The translations under genes and the position numbers were made by a program. Of a stretch of 64,000 nt of DNA, positions 13,561 to 27,200 are shown one piece after another (within the stretch, counting starts at the first letter, position 1; each line of letters begins with the position of its first letter). The notes under the pieces were generated by a model. That model searched no databases, was not told where the DNA came from, and saw only the letters and a list, made by a program, of their open reading frames with translations. The stretch comes from Trichuris trichiura (taxonomy: Eukaryota > Nematoda > Enoplea > Trichinellida > Trichuridae), in assembly GCA_037903355.1 (NCBI GenBank), contig JBAJFE010000005.1, positions 1,364,001-1,428,000 of the forward strand. Direction: 5' to 3'.

Positions 13561-16500
13561 CTATTTACAGTAGTGTCGCTCGACCATTTCCTGACACTGC
13601 TGACATTCCACGTAGCAACAATGTACGTATCGACAGTGGCAGTTGAAGATGTGTTGGTCAACAACGGTTACGTGGCCTCGACCGCAGCACATGCTATCGC
13701 AGCTGGCTGACGTATGCATGGTCACATTGCAGGCTCTGCGTAACAAATGGTCGTTTGTTAAAGGCATCCAATATAAGCGAAGGCGCACGGTTACCTGCCT
13801 CGGGTTCCTTGCGAGCCGACTCGTCGATCTTCTGTACAATAGTCGGGTGACTTTTTTATATACACGAGATCTTCCTCGGTCACTCGTCCAAAAAGGGCAA
13901 ACGGTTCAACGTCGTAATGAGCCGAATTGCCGCCGCTCAGCCAACGCACTTCCGTAGCCCTTCTGTAGCGCCCTTTCAGCCTGTACACGACGACGGCAGC
14001 GTTGACGAACACAAGAGAACATGACAACTTACGCAGCGCCAACGTGACTCAAAGGTGGCAAAACTTTCCAACAGGTTTTAAGATTGCAGGCACCCGACAC
14101 GCCGTGACATTTGCATTTCGTTTCCAGCATTTGACCAATCACCTGAAAATGCGAAGCGCGCGACCATTAAAAGTGAAAAGTTCCGTTTTGAAAATGCGAG
14201 CACAAGTTTCCATTGTTCTTACATTTCGTCCAACCCTGTTGTTGTGTTGATTCATTCGAGCCTGCGGCGTCAAAGCGGCCTCCTCCTCTTGGTGAACGTG
14301 GAAAAGATCGGAATCGCCTTTGGCGTAAACGGAATCGTCCGCGTCGTGCCGAAACAGTCTTCGATTGCGGTTGCCATTGAAACGCTGCTTTCCTTGCATC
14401 TTTGGTCTGGACAGCTTTGTCCACTCTTTGGACACTTTTTGTCCGTATTGGATGTTGTCGCTGCATCCCCTTCGCTTAGAAAGGCAAAAATAATGGTCAT
14501 CGCTGTCCCAACCGACGCAACGATTCGTTTCTCACAACGTAATTTTGCTCCTTGAAGTCGTCGGCCACATTTCCGCAAGGACAATAGGCAATGAGCCCGC
14601 TCGAACAGGCCTTTGCTATTCCGTGGGTAACGGCGGCGGCTGACAAAGCGTAAACGAGCGCTTGCTCGCGCGTTCCTAAACATTAAACCGCTGCGAATGC
14701 GCTACTTCCATGTTTAGACATTGCGAAGGAGCGACTGCATGCAATAAACAAACGTAAACAGTTCTACATTGCTGAAAACAACGATTGCGCGCTGCGCAGA
14801 CATTTGAATTTTCAAAAAAAGAGGCGCTGAAGCGGCGATGACCAATCAGCGATCGAGGTTCTCGGAGCACCAATCGATGATACCGCTAGCGTGCAGTTAA
14901 ATTCAAAAATTTAAAAAATGAGGTAATCAAGTTCAAAGCATACAGTATGACAGCATGCATAAAGGCTGCAAACAACAGCGCGACAAAACCTGGCTAATTA
15001 AATTCTGCGCGAAATCCACCTAAAAGACGACGTTTCAGCTTTCGCAAATACATAATTTGCGCAGGATTTAGCTAGAAAAAACGCATTCATTAGCTACGGC
15101 TAAAGTGGAGAAATTATTTCAAATAAAACGACTGGAAGCAATTTATTTCAAATTGCAGCTTATACACATCGTATGTCACATTAGCATAAGGTTAGATATT
15201 ACATATTAAACGATATACTGTTGCTCTAAAGGCGTTTGCTTGTCCATAATTTTAATAAGGAAACATTCTATTTTGCGTGGAATCAACAAAGCAGCTACAA
15301 GCATACTAATAATATAGAGAATAATAACCTCGACATGAATACATCACGAAGGATTTTCTTTACGGAATAAATTAAACTGTGCGCAGGATCATTGAAGAAA
15401 AAAGGAAAGCGATACCGCGCAAAGGTCGAAGAACGGAAACGTGCAAAAATTCAATTTAAAAAATTATACTCAAGAACTATCATTTAATGGAGTAGTCTAG
15501 AACCGATGCCGATTAATTAAGTACAGTGTTAAGTTGAAAAGTTTCTACCTCGTAACAATGACAAGCAGTAGTAGTAGGGAAACTTCATTGGATTATCACA
15601 TCATTGACAATGCGTAACAATGCAGCGGCTCAGTGGTAAAAAAAACGCTGCCGTTAGCTTAGAGTCCATTGAAAAATGTTGATCGCAAATGAAGTCATTT
15701 CGCGGCGCATTAATGGACCATTCAAGCTTTGAATCACGTTTCCTAAAGCTTGCCAATGATTCGTTTACAACCGCGTCAAACAACTTTACGACTGGCAAGA
15801 AAGTAGCAATAAGATGCCAACGTTACCCGCTCGGACGATCGGTCGTCCAACAGAGCTCAGCGGGCGAACGTTATAAAGTTGGCGTCCCCCAAAAGCGTCA
15901 CCTCCGACAATCAGCAAATCAAAGCGGTCGCGAAGGTAATTATGCAAATTTTTTTCGCTTTCAAATTTTCAAAATCTTGGCACGTTGCCAACGTCCAAGC
16001 AAATCGATTGGACGACGCGCGCCGAAACAAAGGGACGCCGAAGGGGCAACCGCGGCGCGGCTAACCGGATTGGTGGAAACTTTTTACCGTACGGCCTGAA
16101 CAAAGGCAGCAGCAGCGCCGCCGCTGTCGCCAACTCACCCACCTTTGGTCAAGTCGGGAGTCAACTTGGGCACATACTTAACCGACGAACAATTCCATCG
16201 GTTGTCTTTGAATTGCTGTTGGCATACGGTGACTGTTAGCGAAGCCGCCTTCATAATAATGGGCATCAGATCGGCATGTCGCTTGCACAATTTCGTCTGT
16301 TCGAAAGACTATTTGAAAAAGAGAAGAAACAAAGCTAAGCGACCATCGCCTACTTGAGCACCTATTAATCCGTATCGTTTCCGTTCGGCTCTGTGCCTTG
16401 GACAATGGTAGGATTGGTTCCAGATTTGCTTGCCGTGACCAAGGGCTCTGCAACAAGAAGAAAAACTATGCAACTTCAGGTAAGAGACAGCTGACCAGTG

Positions 16501-17007
16501 TTGTCATCATGCCGCCACCTTATCTTTTCATCACTTTTCGCGCGCTGCATAAAACATGTCCGGTCAGCCGGGCACAAACTGTTACACGCTTGCCTATGCT
16601 AATGAGAATAGGTCAATTGGGACGTCCGGCTTGGACGACCAAACGGCAACGCCCTTATACCGCGTAGCCGCTTCTGTCAATGAAGCAACTTCCGCGGAAC
16701 CGCCATTCATAGGCAAATCAGCGCGCGCATACACAACATCATCAGCCAAGCACGCTAACAAAAGTTACAAACGCGTTGTCGCCGTCGTCAATACACTCTC
16801 GCACTGTTTCTTAAGCAAGATTTATAGCCTCTAGGCAAATCAATAAACACAGGCAAATTATCAGCAGCGGCCGAATCACTTTTGCACCTTTTCCTCTTTT
16901 TGAAAAATGGAAACGGCCACTTACAGCCATCGTATTGAAGAGGTTTGTCGATGAAGCAAAAAAATAAGAACAATAAGCAGCAGCAATGACCAACGGAACC
17001 GATCCAT
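13561..17007 (-). CDS. Wnt family secreted signalling ligand, 8 exons, 401 aa
   Basis: Secreted lipid-modified ligand for Frizzled/LRP receptors (family knowledge). Exons on the complement, 5' to 3': 17007-16925, 16447-16354, 16308-16143, 14675-14536, 14474-14223, 14142-14033, 13980-13795, 13735-13561; all phases close at 401 codons plus stop, a typical Wnt length. The start gives [18 protein letters not shown], a signal peptide, followed across the splice by RWLALG, the usual Wnt W-x-LG position. Hallmarks in order: [66 protein letters not shown] (with the serine that is palmitoleoylated in Wnts), [23 protein letters not shown] and the terminal Cys-rich knot ending HYCK. Which paralogue it is (cwn-1, cwn-2, egl-20, lin-44 or mom-2 type) I cannot tell. 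The 1.5-kb intron 14676-16142 is AT-rich and empty. The exon 2 donor (16353) and exon 4 donor (14535) are the least certain borders. Confidence 0.93.
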
Positions 17008-18230
17008 TGATTGTACGATGACGTGGCGTGACATAGAGATTACTGTACGTAGTCGTACTAGTAATAGTAGTTGATGTAGCTGCTGTAGTAGCAGTAGCGA
17101 TAGACAGTTGGTGGCCAAAGAAGACAACTAGGCTCTATAGCCATCCGAACGTTGTCGTCGTTCGACAATGGCAGCCAGGTGATCAAGCGATGTTCACAAC
17201 CATAAGACTGTGACGACCACCGAGCAAGTTTGACAAGTACGACACACAACCTGGACAGAGAAGAGGTGGCTAAAGTTTGATGGGTGCGAGGAAGCTGTAG
17301 AGTGCACCTGAATAGCCGAATGGCGGCCGCGTCCCCGAGTGTGGCGAAACCGGAGAGAAGGGAGAACGTTAACGACACTTTTATGACGCCATTCGCCGTC
17401 CGGTAGTCGCCCAGCTCATTGGTCCGCAGACAATAGGACATCGAAGACGGTCGCCAAAAGAGAGGAAAGAGACAGAAGAATAAGGTCGCGAGAGCCAGCC
17501 GCCACCACCGACGGCATGTCCAGTCAGCCATCTCGAACAGCAACGCGTCAATTAAAACTATAGCATTTATGCCATTGGCAAAATGGCCGCCACCGCCACC
17601 ACCACCACCACCGCTGCTATACTTGTAAACGACGATGACAACGACGACAACGACGACTCGCCTCCTTTTCTGGCCTCTCCTTCCAACCAACAAAAGCGTC
17701 TCTTCTTGGTCTTTTGGGTGATTTCAATTGTATTTTTTTGCCCATCTGTTTGTTAAGTCATAAAAGTGAATACGATTCACCGCCAAGCGATCAAAGCAAC
17801 AAAGCGGCACCAATTGACGCTCTTCACAACAGGGGTACACATTCGCCCTTGGCGGCGGCGGCAGCGGCGGCTCCGGGTCTCTCTAAGCGACTTTCTCTTT
17901 TGGCGGCTAGGCGCCGACTAAAAATAAACCGTTCGCTCTCTCTCGAGTTCGCCTGCTGTCCCAGCAAGGCTAAAATAAAGCAGCCGGGCAAAGCCACCAT
18001 AAAATCCAACCGCTTTGTCGTAAATGCCTGATCGTCCAGTCGTCGCGATCGTAAAATAGATGACATATGGGTCCGCCCCGATACTAAAGTGACAATAAAG
18101 TGTCCCGGCTTGGCGTTTATTTCCGCGCACAAAACTTAATATATTGAAGCAAAAAAAAGAGTACGCGCATTTGGAAACATATCGATTTATTAGAGAGAGC
18201 ACCCAACGACCGGACCCACGCCGCCGCCGC
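17008..18230. other. Intergenic region between Wnt (5' side) and UVRAG (3' side)
   Basis: Presumed Wnt promoter and 5' UTR plus the UVRAG 3' flank. It holds a CCACCACC-type triplet tract near 17587-17614 and a GAC/AAC triplet tract near 17630-17660. A 211-codon open frame on the minus strand (17058-17693) contains poly-Val and poly-Gly encoded by those tracts and matches no family I know. I see no convincing exon. Confidence 0.5.
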
Positions 18231-21200
18231 TTAATCGTCGGCCCAAATGGGCAGCACATCCGGCCGATGACCGGACAAAAGTTTACCTTCGGAATGTTGT
18301 TGACCAACTGAATCGTCGACGCTCGAAGGAGGCGTCGATGACGGATCATTGTTCAACTCTCTGTCGAACAAAGCACCATTGCATGCCGCCGCCTCGGCTG
18401 CAACGACGCGTTGATAGAGAAGAGGCAATGAAGAGCTCCGATCGACGGATATTGGCTGCATTATCCATTGGCTACTACTAGCGCCAACCGATCTGATTCC
18501 TCTGCTATTTTCGCTTGTCCATGTTGACCACGAACCTTGCGAACTTGCCGGGGACATCGGTGGTCTTAGCGACGACGACGAAGCATCGCTGTCTCTGAAT
18601 AAGAAGACACACTTGTGTGTACATATAAGTTGATTCGCTTTCAAAAGTTACAGTGGAACTTCGGTAAGATGCTCTAAGAGCATGGCCACGTTGGCAAGCG
18701 TACAACGAAGATCCGACGTTGGCAAACCGAGACTTCTTCTCAACTACAAAATATACCACGTCTGGGCGAAAGTCCGTCGCGCCGAAGCGGTCGTATACCT
18801 GAGCAATATTTTTGTTCAACAGAAAAACACCGTATTCGAACATCAACTTGTCTTGATGACGGCTGAACAAGGGAAATCTGCAAAGCAAAAGACCAAATAT
18901 AGCCTCTATTGCGCGCGCGTGTATTACATGTGAGCTCGCGGGCCGGATTCCGATCGCATGTACGGATCCCAAACAGCCGAACGCGAGCCGAAAAGACGAA
19001 CCGGATAGCGTAAGGGCAAATTGAATATTCTGGACAAAACGGATACCAAATGGGCTGTATGGCCAAGCGCTGTCGATACTTCCATATGATTATGCCCTAC
19101 AAGAAGACGCGTCGTCATCTTAGTGACGGCTGTATTATATCGCGCAACTCACTGATGTACTTTTCAGCGTCCGGCAAGTGAAGACCAACAATTCGATACA
19201 ACGGACTGCAACCGCATCTCGGCTTGGACGTCTGCGTATGTAAACAAATTTGTATTTTTCCATCTGGGGCGGGAAAATTTTCTTCTTCGTTTTTTTAAAA
19301 GTCTAATGGAAACTGGGCGGGCGCGTCGGCGAAAGTCAACCGACCGTAAGGGCTGATGAGCCCACTTTGGTAAACAAACGTAAGGACAACAAAATTTACG
19401 CCCGACGTGACGCTCAACCGGCCGTGTATCGTCCAACTGGACGCGCGCGCGCGCTCGCCTCCGAGACGTACACGCAAAGTTGGAAGAAAAGGAAAAGCGT
19501 TAAACGAACTCGGTCGTCGTCGACGACGACGACAACGACGACGAGGATGCGAAAAAATGGGTCTATACTAACCGTTGCCATTCTTTGGACGACAAAAATT
19601 TCGCCAACTCGGTTGGTCATTTCCTTGCGCCTTAGGGTAAGTTGAGCGTTCACCCAAACTAGTTGCTCTCTTAAACATGACAAGGCGGAACATCGACGAT
19701 GAAAGGTGGAAAAGCGACAAAAAAAACGAAAACGGCTTCTTTTATACCTATGAGCAATGTAATCGCGCAACTTTTCGTCGTGACCAACTCTGTCACGCTC
19801 AATTTCGACCTCCAAACGGTCTATGACGGCACGTTTCTGCTCCAAGCAACGACGAACTTGCTGCAGACGATTCGACGACGCTTTTACGCTGTTCCTTTGA
19901 CGTTCCAAGAAGAGGCTCAATTGCTTAAGCGTACTTCGTCCATGTTCAACTTGACAAAACTGAACAACAACAACAACAATGCAAAATGAAGATGCTACAA
20001 TTCGTAGTTAAAGGATATTTGTGTATGTGAAGGAAAAGGACGTGACCACCCGCCGAGCATAGAGAAAACCGCCGGCGATGATGCTATGAAGACGTCGACT
20101 GAAACCGTCTCTGCCTCGTTGGTGAGCCACTTTGCACTTTTACGACCCGTAGCAGCGATGGTTGAACATTCTTAGAGATTACTACTGGTCGAGGCAAACA
20201 TTAACAGATAGACAACGTCTTTTGAACGCGCGCACGCGGCGCCGATGGGACTGAATGGCGGCCTAAGGCGGCATTGACAAAAAAGGGCAAATACCCGTTG
20301 GTCGCCCACTTGCTATGCCGCCGCTTATTACCATCGTAAACGCTCGCCGCGCGCGCGCGCGCGAAGAAAAGGAAAAACCCGCCGCGATGGAACCATTACG
20401 GCGGCCTTTCAGAAATGCCTTAAGCGAACTATTCAAATTTTTACAGCGCGAAAAAAACTAAGCAAAATTCCAACGACAGGCGTAACCGCGACGAGTAAAA
20501 AGGCGACAACGGCAGTAGCGCCTTCTGACTAAACCGCAAACGCGAAAAAAAAGTAAAACACCGTAAGTACCAACAACTGACGATAGCCGACGATGAGCAG
20601 CGTATGCTTGTATGGCGTAGGAGATTCTACTCTGACGAAAGCATAGAAAAAACAGTTAGGCTTCCCATTAGCGGAGATAATGTCGAGCTCCGGCGGCAAA
20701 AGCATTTGCCGGCAGTGAAAAGAGAAGAAAAAAGCTCCTTTAAAATTATGCAAATTATCAAACTGATTTCTACAGTAACTTGCACTTCAACGCTTTTTTC
20801 CCAACGCGATATAAAGAAAATACGCGTTTGACCCAACGTTATTCGTAAGTGTTTTGCCAGCCGCTGCGACGTTGTACTATGTGCAGTTTGGATGCCTTTT
20901 TTGCATATGATAATGCAAACGCGACGCAGTGCAAACTATAACTGACAAAATTGTAAGACAACAATTTGAGAGCTTTCCAGCTTAACGTGGTTTCTTATCT
21001 GATAGCGCCATCTGTTGCTCATTGCCCTTATTGGGTATATGAAACTTCCGGTAGAATATGTCGAAATTAAAACGAACTTAGTGATAGACGCATTAGCAGC
21101 TTGATAGAAAGGCAGGACGAAATCGTTCTATTACGTCATCATTACTGACGAGACTGCGCGTGCCTACCAGCAATTCCTATGGAAAAAAATAGCATCGCTA

Positions 21201-24200
21201 AAGCGGACGAAATATGCAAATTAGCGCAACCACTAATAGAAGCAAACTTTTGGAAAATAAAGCTTCTTGGAACAGCAGCGACCATATTTACTATGTTAAA
21301 CCGCTCTGAGTTTATTTTAATTTTAAAAACTTCCGGGAGGCATTTCGTTCCCGCTTTAATGAACTCTGCGTAGACGCAGAAGGCGGAAAAGTCTTTCTCG
21401 ACAGGTCGCAGTTGATTTTAAATTAAAAAAAATTAAATCACTTCTCAGAAGAGACAAATGACACTAAGCAGTTTATAATCAAACTTAAAGAACATGTATA
21501 TAAACATACGTATGTTAAAACTTTATTTAGATTTAAATTTTTTTTCAGTGCGTGCGGAAGCCTAAGTTTTACTTAACTTTTCTCTCTGACAAAACAACCG
21601 ATATTCTAACCGACAAACTGACAACATCTGATATACCATTGAATAACTGATAAAAGCAAAGCGGCCTATGTTGATTAAGCAAACAATTTAACCCAAGCCG
21701 GCAAAGCAGAAACATTTGTAAAAGCCTATAATAAAGTATTGACTACTTTGAGAATAGCTAGTCGAAACGTAGGCTGAAAGAACGCGAAGCAGTAAAACTT
21801 TAGGAGCGCCAGTACGACAGACTTACGCTGCGCAATTTCAAACGAGTGAATCTGCTTTTTTAAAAGACAACAACGCCTATTCAGTACGATGCAAAAGTTG
21901 ATCACCAACGCTTCGTTTTTTGGAAAAGAAGTAGCCCGATTCATTAAGATGTAATTCCTAGAGAAAACTTGAAAGAAATGAAAAACTAGATGGAAAATTT
22001 AAACTTATAAAAAATCTGCGCAATTGCAATCAAATCCGAAGCGCGGAAACACTTTCTTTAGCGTACGCTGAACCAAACGCGGAAGATTACCTGAACATTA
22101 AATTACTGTATCTCTGCAGAGAGGGCATAATTACGCTTGCAAGCGAAGGACCACTCCCGCCGCTAAGGATAAAATGTCTAAGCGTAACAGCAGCGACTCA
22201 GTACTTAGGATGAAGCCAATTTTTTAACAAGGAACAGTGGCACTCTTGTCGATATTGATTTTTGTGACGTAAAGAAGTAAAGGATGGACTAAAGTGGACA
22301 CAATGCATTCCTATTTAGGACAAAGGAAATCAGCAAACCATCGGCAAAATGCAAATTTTAAACAGGTTAAAGGTTAATAGTGAATCAGCAATCACTTTTC
22401 CGCTTTATCACGAACAAATGGGATAATAGAAATCAAAGCATGCTAAGAAGAGAGAAAATATTTTACCAAAGCATCTAAGGTGCGTCTACTGTTCAGTCTG
22501 CTTTCGATTTCTTCTTTTAGTTGTTTGACGTGCTGCTCCGTTTGCAGCAAAGCCACTGCGACGCCTTTTAAGCTAAAACTTTGTTTTTTACAGAATAGGC
22601 AAACTTTTCTTACGCACAACAACAACAATTACCGTTTCCATGAATAAAACGTATAGGAAGGCGGATCTGGACATTCCGTAGAGCCACTGGTAGAGGCTAG
22701 CATGAACCGTTAAACCGAAAAGTGACACAACGACCAATTGGTCTCTGCGTCGACCGGACAATCAAAACAACTTTAGCCAAGAGCCGCCTACGCAAACGAA
22801 AAATTCTTCCTCACTGAGATACTGTAACGCGTAGTAACATTCCGTACGCTGGTCTAAATTTGCCGAAACAAAAATCATGAACAACAATGAAACCAGTGAA
22901 TTTACGCAATTTGCTTCTTTCAAAGCCACCCGTTAACACGATGAGCGCAATCTTTTTTTAAACGATAAAATATTGTAGCAACAGTTTCTACGCGATGATA
23001 ATTTGACAAAACAATTGCTGTACTTCAATTCGTCAGGATGGGACAATTTCCTACAGTAGGCAAAATGGACACAGGTTACTAGCATTTCGAATCGCTTATT
23101 TTCTTTAATTTCAGCGAGTCTTTACGCGTTCTCGCAATAATATTAATTTTTTTGAACTCGTCTGCGCTACCTACGCGTTATAAAATAAAAATAAAACAAG
23201 TAATTCATAAAAACATATAATGACCGAGGAGAGTTGTGCGCTTTAAAGTGCGGCCAAAAACGAGCTAAGACAACGAACTGATTAGAAATACTAAACGCAG
23301 CTTTGGGAAATACATCATTTTCAGCGTTGTTCAGCTTTCAACGTTGTTCAGCCAGTGTACGCGCTGATAAAGGAAGCGAATAATTTGAGTAACGTTTTTC
23401 TTAGTTTCTTAAATAAAAATTATTCGCATAAACGATAATGTTGCGTTGCTCGCGTACAGAACAAGACTTCATCATTTAAGGAAAGCCTAAGACGCTACAG
23501 TAAGAAATCATATCGCTTGTATGAAAGGCAAGTTCATCAGTAATTCAACGAGATTAGTAAAAGTAGCTGAACAAGCGGAATGCTTTCAAATTCCAGCCGA
23601 CAATAGTGACGCGCATTCAAATAGAACTTGATTTTCTTTTTTTCACATAATCCGGTTACGGTAGATAGCTGTTCGCGCGTAATTGCGCGCGTTGTGTTTG
23701 CTATTGGCCTATCCGGTAACCGCCCACGTTTGCAATGCGTGGAAAGTATTGAATTTTGAATTTCAACTTTAGGAAGCCGTTGTTGCATAGCTGCCGCATC
23801 GGACAGTTTGCCGAAATGGCGTCAGTCAGCTACGAAGGTTGGCTTCTGGTGTGCGGTAAGTATTAACAGTTTCTCTTCACCGTTTGCTTTATCGAATCAG
23901 ATACGAACGTGAGATTACCTTTCGACGCTGAAAAGCTTTTTGCTTGAGTTTCTGTTTACTCATTATCTATCGTATGGTCGCAGCTTGTCCTGCTCTCCTC
24001 TCTCTTTCAATCTCGTTCCAGTAGTTGGATCAGTGCAGCCTAATCTTCTTACAGTTGAAGTGGCACTCGTCAAAGAGGCTTTATTATAAGGTAGCGTTCG
24101 CAATGTTAGTGGGGAAGCAAAAGCTCTTCTTTTTTTTCAACTAGCTTAGAGGAAAACTTTTTCGCCACCAACTGCTATCCCGCAGCTGACGCTTTTCGCT

Positions 24201-27200
24201 TGAACGTCACAAGTTGAGTATACTTTCATAGTGCAACACTCTTTCGCATAGTATTGCCAGAAGAATGTTCACCTCAGCTGACAACCAATAATACGCTGCT
24301 GGCTAAAGGTAGTTCTTCTCACATTTTTGTTCTTACTACGTCCGACTTTAAACCTTCCATTCAGTATATAGCGTAGGCAATGGCTCAATGGCTTCCTATT
24401 AATTCACGCGTCGTCTCGTTTCAGTCCAATGTCAATTTCAATAATTCTTCGCAGCTCTTAGCAATTGTTCGTCATATATAAAGCTGCGCTTTGCAAATTG
24501 ATTATCGCTCCAAACCATCGCGTCCTCCTATCACATATGCACTTCTATTGAAGGAATGACGAAAAGTTCGATTAAATCAAGTGTCTCTCTCAAACTGCGA
24601 TAGTTTCGATTATTTGCCCTCTCTTTCTCTGTGTCAATTATTGCTCAGATAACTGTCCCTTTTCAACTGCTCCATACTAATAAAAAGTTTTCTAAAAGAC
24701 TGCAACAATTTCTATTGAAGATACAGCTTTACAGTAGGGGCGCATGAACACTCACTTTTTCTTTATAATGCTGTAATATTTTGTGCTAAAGATGCAACTG
24801 GGCTCTTTTGCATATCACATTTGCATAATCGAAAAGTTAATGCTCAAATTTAGATTTTAAAAAAGGTAGTTTAAATGTTTTGTACAGTCAGCATAATCAG
24901 CCCGTACCGAAAGGGGGTAGGGCTCCCAAAAATTTAAAGGGGACTCTATCTGGGGGAATCCCGCATAGCTTTGATGTCAAACTAGACTACTTGCGTAGAC
25001 GTAGTAAAGCCAGTCGTAAACGTGTAAGTATAAGGTTCAGCAAACTTTAATTTTTTGGCGAAACGTTTAAGATCTGCCCACTTCCTGATCGCGAACAAAA
25101 ACGGCCCGCAACATTAGTAAGCTCATCCGAAAACGATGATTGCCGACTAACCTTAGCTTTAGGCTTTAAAATTTCTTTGTTACTATTCGAAAAGCTGTAC
25201 TCAGGCAGGACGAATAAGATATGCTCGTTCATTTTAGCTACTACGAAGGTCGCGCTGGCGAAAGGTTCTCCATTTTATGTTCTTTGGATTGATTCGACAA
25301 TGGGCTAACGCATTTTAGGCGCTTTGTTACAGTAAGAAATGATTTGCAGGATAGTAAAATATGACTGCACTTTTTTGCCCATCGAACTCGGCAGTTAAAA
25401 CCTACGCGAGAAGTATTGTTAAAAAAGACGAGTCGTTATGAACAGTTGACCAGTTGTAAGGATCCGCCACTGGCGCCATGCCAACGCGGGTTGTTGAAGT
25501 GATGACTAATTCTTGACTTTTCCGTCGGGGCGTACGTTTGTTTAGGAATCTACTTTAGTTCATGATTGTTTGTTTTCTGTACTACATAATTAAACATTCA
25601 ATACGCATAGTCTAAAGTGTAGCATCGTTCGGTTTTTGCTGGTGAATAATGCATGCCGATTTTGTCAGTTATTGAGCTTATACCGGTCTTCGCGCACATC
25701 GTCAATTGTACGTGACGTAATGAATTGTTCACTTTCTTGACTCGTTCGGTGCGTGGCGCGTACGCGAAGAATCTGCGGCAGGTATTGATGCAAAGAGACA
25801 GCTGACTGTACGTGAACTTCCAATCGAGCATTCCAGTTCGCTCTGCTTACAAGTAGGCTATACTAAATGGGCTTTTTAGTATTAACCTCCTCTTAACCTC
25901 TTTTAAGTATAGTCAGGCATGCGAACTCTGTTCTCTTTGTAAAAGTGGCCATACTTTTCTATTGGTTTTCTTGAGTTTTTAGGAATGATAGCCCGTTTAG
26001 GTTTCTCCTGCTGAAAGGAACAGGATCTTCAAAGCTTTCATCCCTAAAAATCTATAAAACTATATGCGCCCCTACGATAAACTTATATAATCTTCAATAT
26101 TATTCTTAATCTACATTAACAATTGCGTTCAGACCACTTACTTTTAGTTAATTACCATATGAAGTGCTGCTACTATTTCCGTGCGCAAAATCGTAACTTT
26201 TGTCGAGTTCCAAAATAGTTTCTTTTCTTCTTAACTCATTTTTAACAGACCTGTCGAACTAAGCTGACTTAAAGGCTTTTAAACCATTGGAGTAGTGGAA
26301 ATTTGTTAAAGGTCTTACAGGTTGTCTGTCCAATCATTCCGTAGTGTCAGCGCGCTTCCAGCGTATTCTTCTTATGCTGTGCGGTGATATCAATGTTGAA
26401 AGACTGTACATTGACGCCTTTGTTTCCCTATAACATTGCAGACTTTGGCAAAGTAGCAAACTCGAACCACCTTTACCATCCGAAGCGTTCACACTTTGTC
26501 GTTCACATCCACTAGCCCAAATAATCTTAATTTAAAAGGTCGTCAGTGATTGATTAACGGGCCCAACTTTTTCGGCAGAAAAGAACTCTTTTACTTTAAG
26601 CGCCTCCCTCATTTTTACCACAGATAATTCGCTGACGAATCCCGAAAGCAGCCAAAGTAAAAATGTAAGACGTTTTTCGCGGTTGCAATTCCAAAGGTGG
26701 CGCTATTGTAGCTTCAGCAAATCCCCTTCTTTTTACTAATAATGGTTGTATGTTATGTGAGCCTAAACCGAAAATAGGAGGCAACTATAAGTCCATTTGC
26801 CCGTCTTGCGCATTGTAGCATTTCGCGTACAAGTGCGTACTTGTCTGACGGAATTGTTGGCCGGTTTTGGTTTAGGCTTAGCATATAGACCGGCGATTAG
26901 CCATTGCTAAACAATAGCGTCTTGTGTACGTTTTCGCCCAAGAGCAACTTGACTACAGATCCAGTTTGATGTCATACTTAGCATGACGTCAGTGGCAGCC
27001 AATCCGGTCTGAGAAGCAAGCTAAGGCGACATGAGCGCCACCTAGGATTTCCGCTATTCATCAAACAGGTTGATTCCATTAAGCCTTGCATAGAAATGTC
27101 GAATTCTTGTAATACTAAGATTGTGTTTAAAATTTTCTCTTCATCGCTGACTGCTTAATACTTTAAAAAATAGGCTACTACCGGTATATTTATAAAGCCT

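Noticed and set aside
17058..17693. 211-codon minus-strand open frame with poly-Val, poly-Gly and hydrophobic stretches
   Set aside because: The runs are translations of GAC and CCA triplet tracts, no family signal appears, and the frame lies upstream of a Wnt start that already has a signal peptide.
23537..23788. Minus-strand 83-codon frame considered as a UVRAG exon
   Set aside because: Position fits, but the sequence does not resemble the UVRAG C2 or coiled-coil parts and no good splice pair was found.
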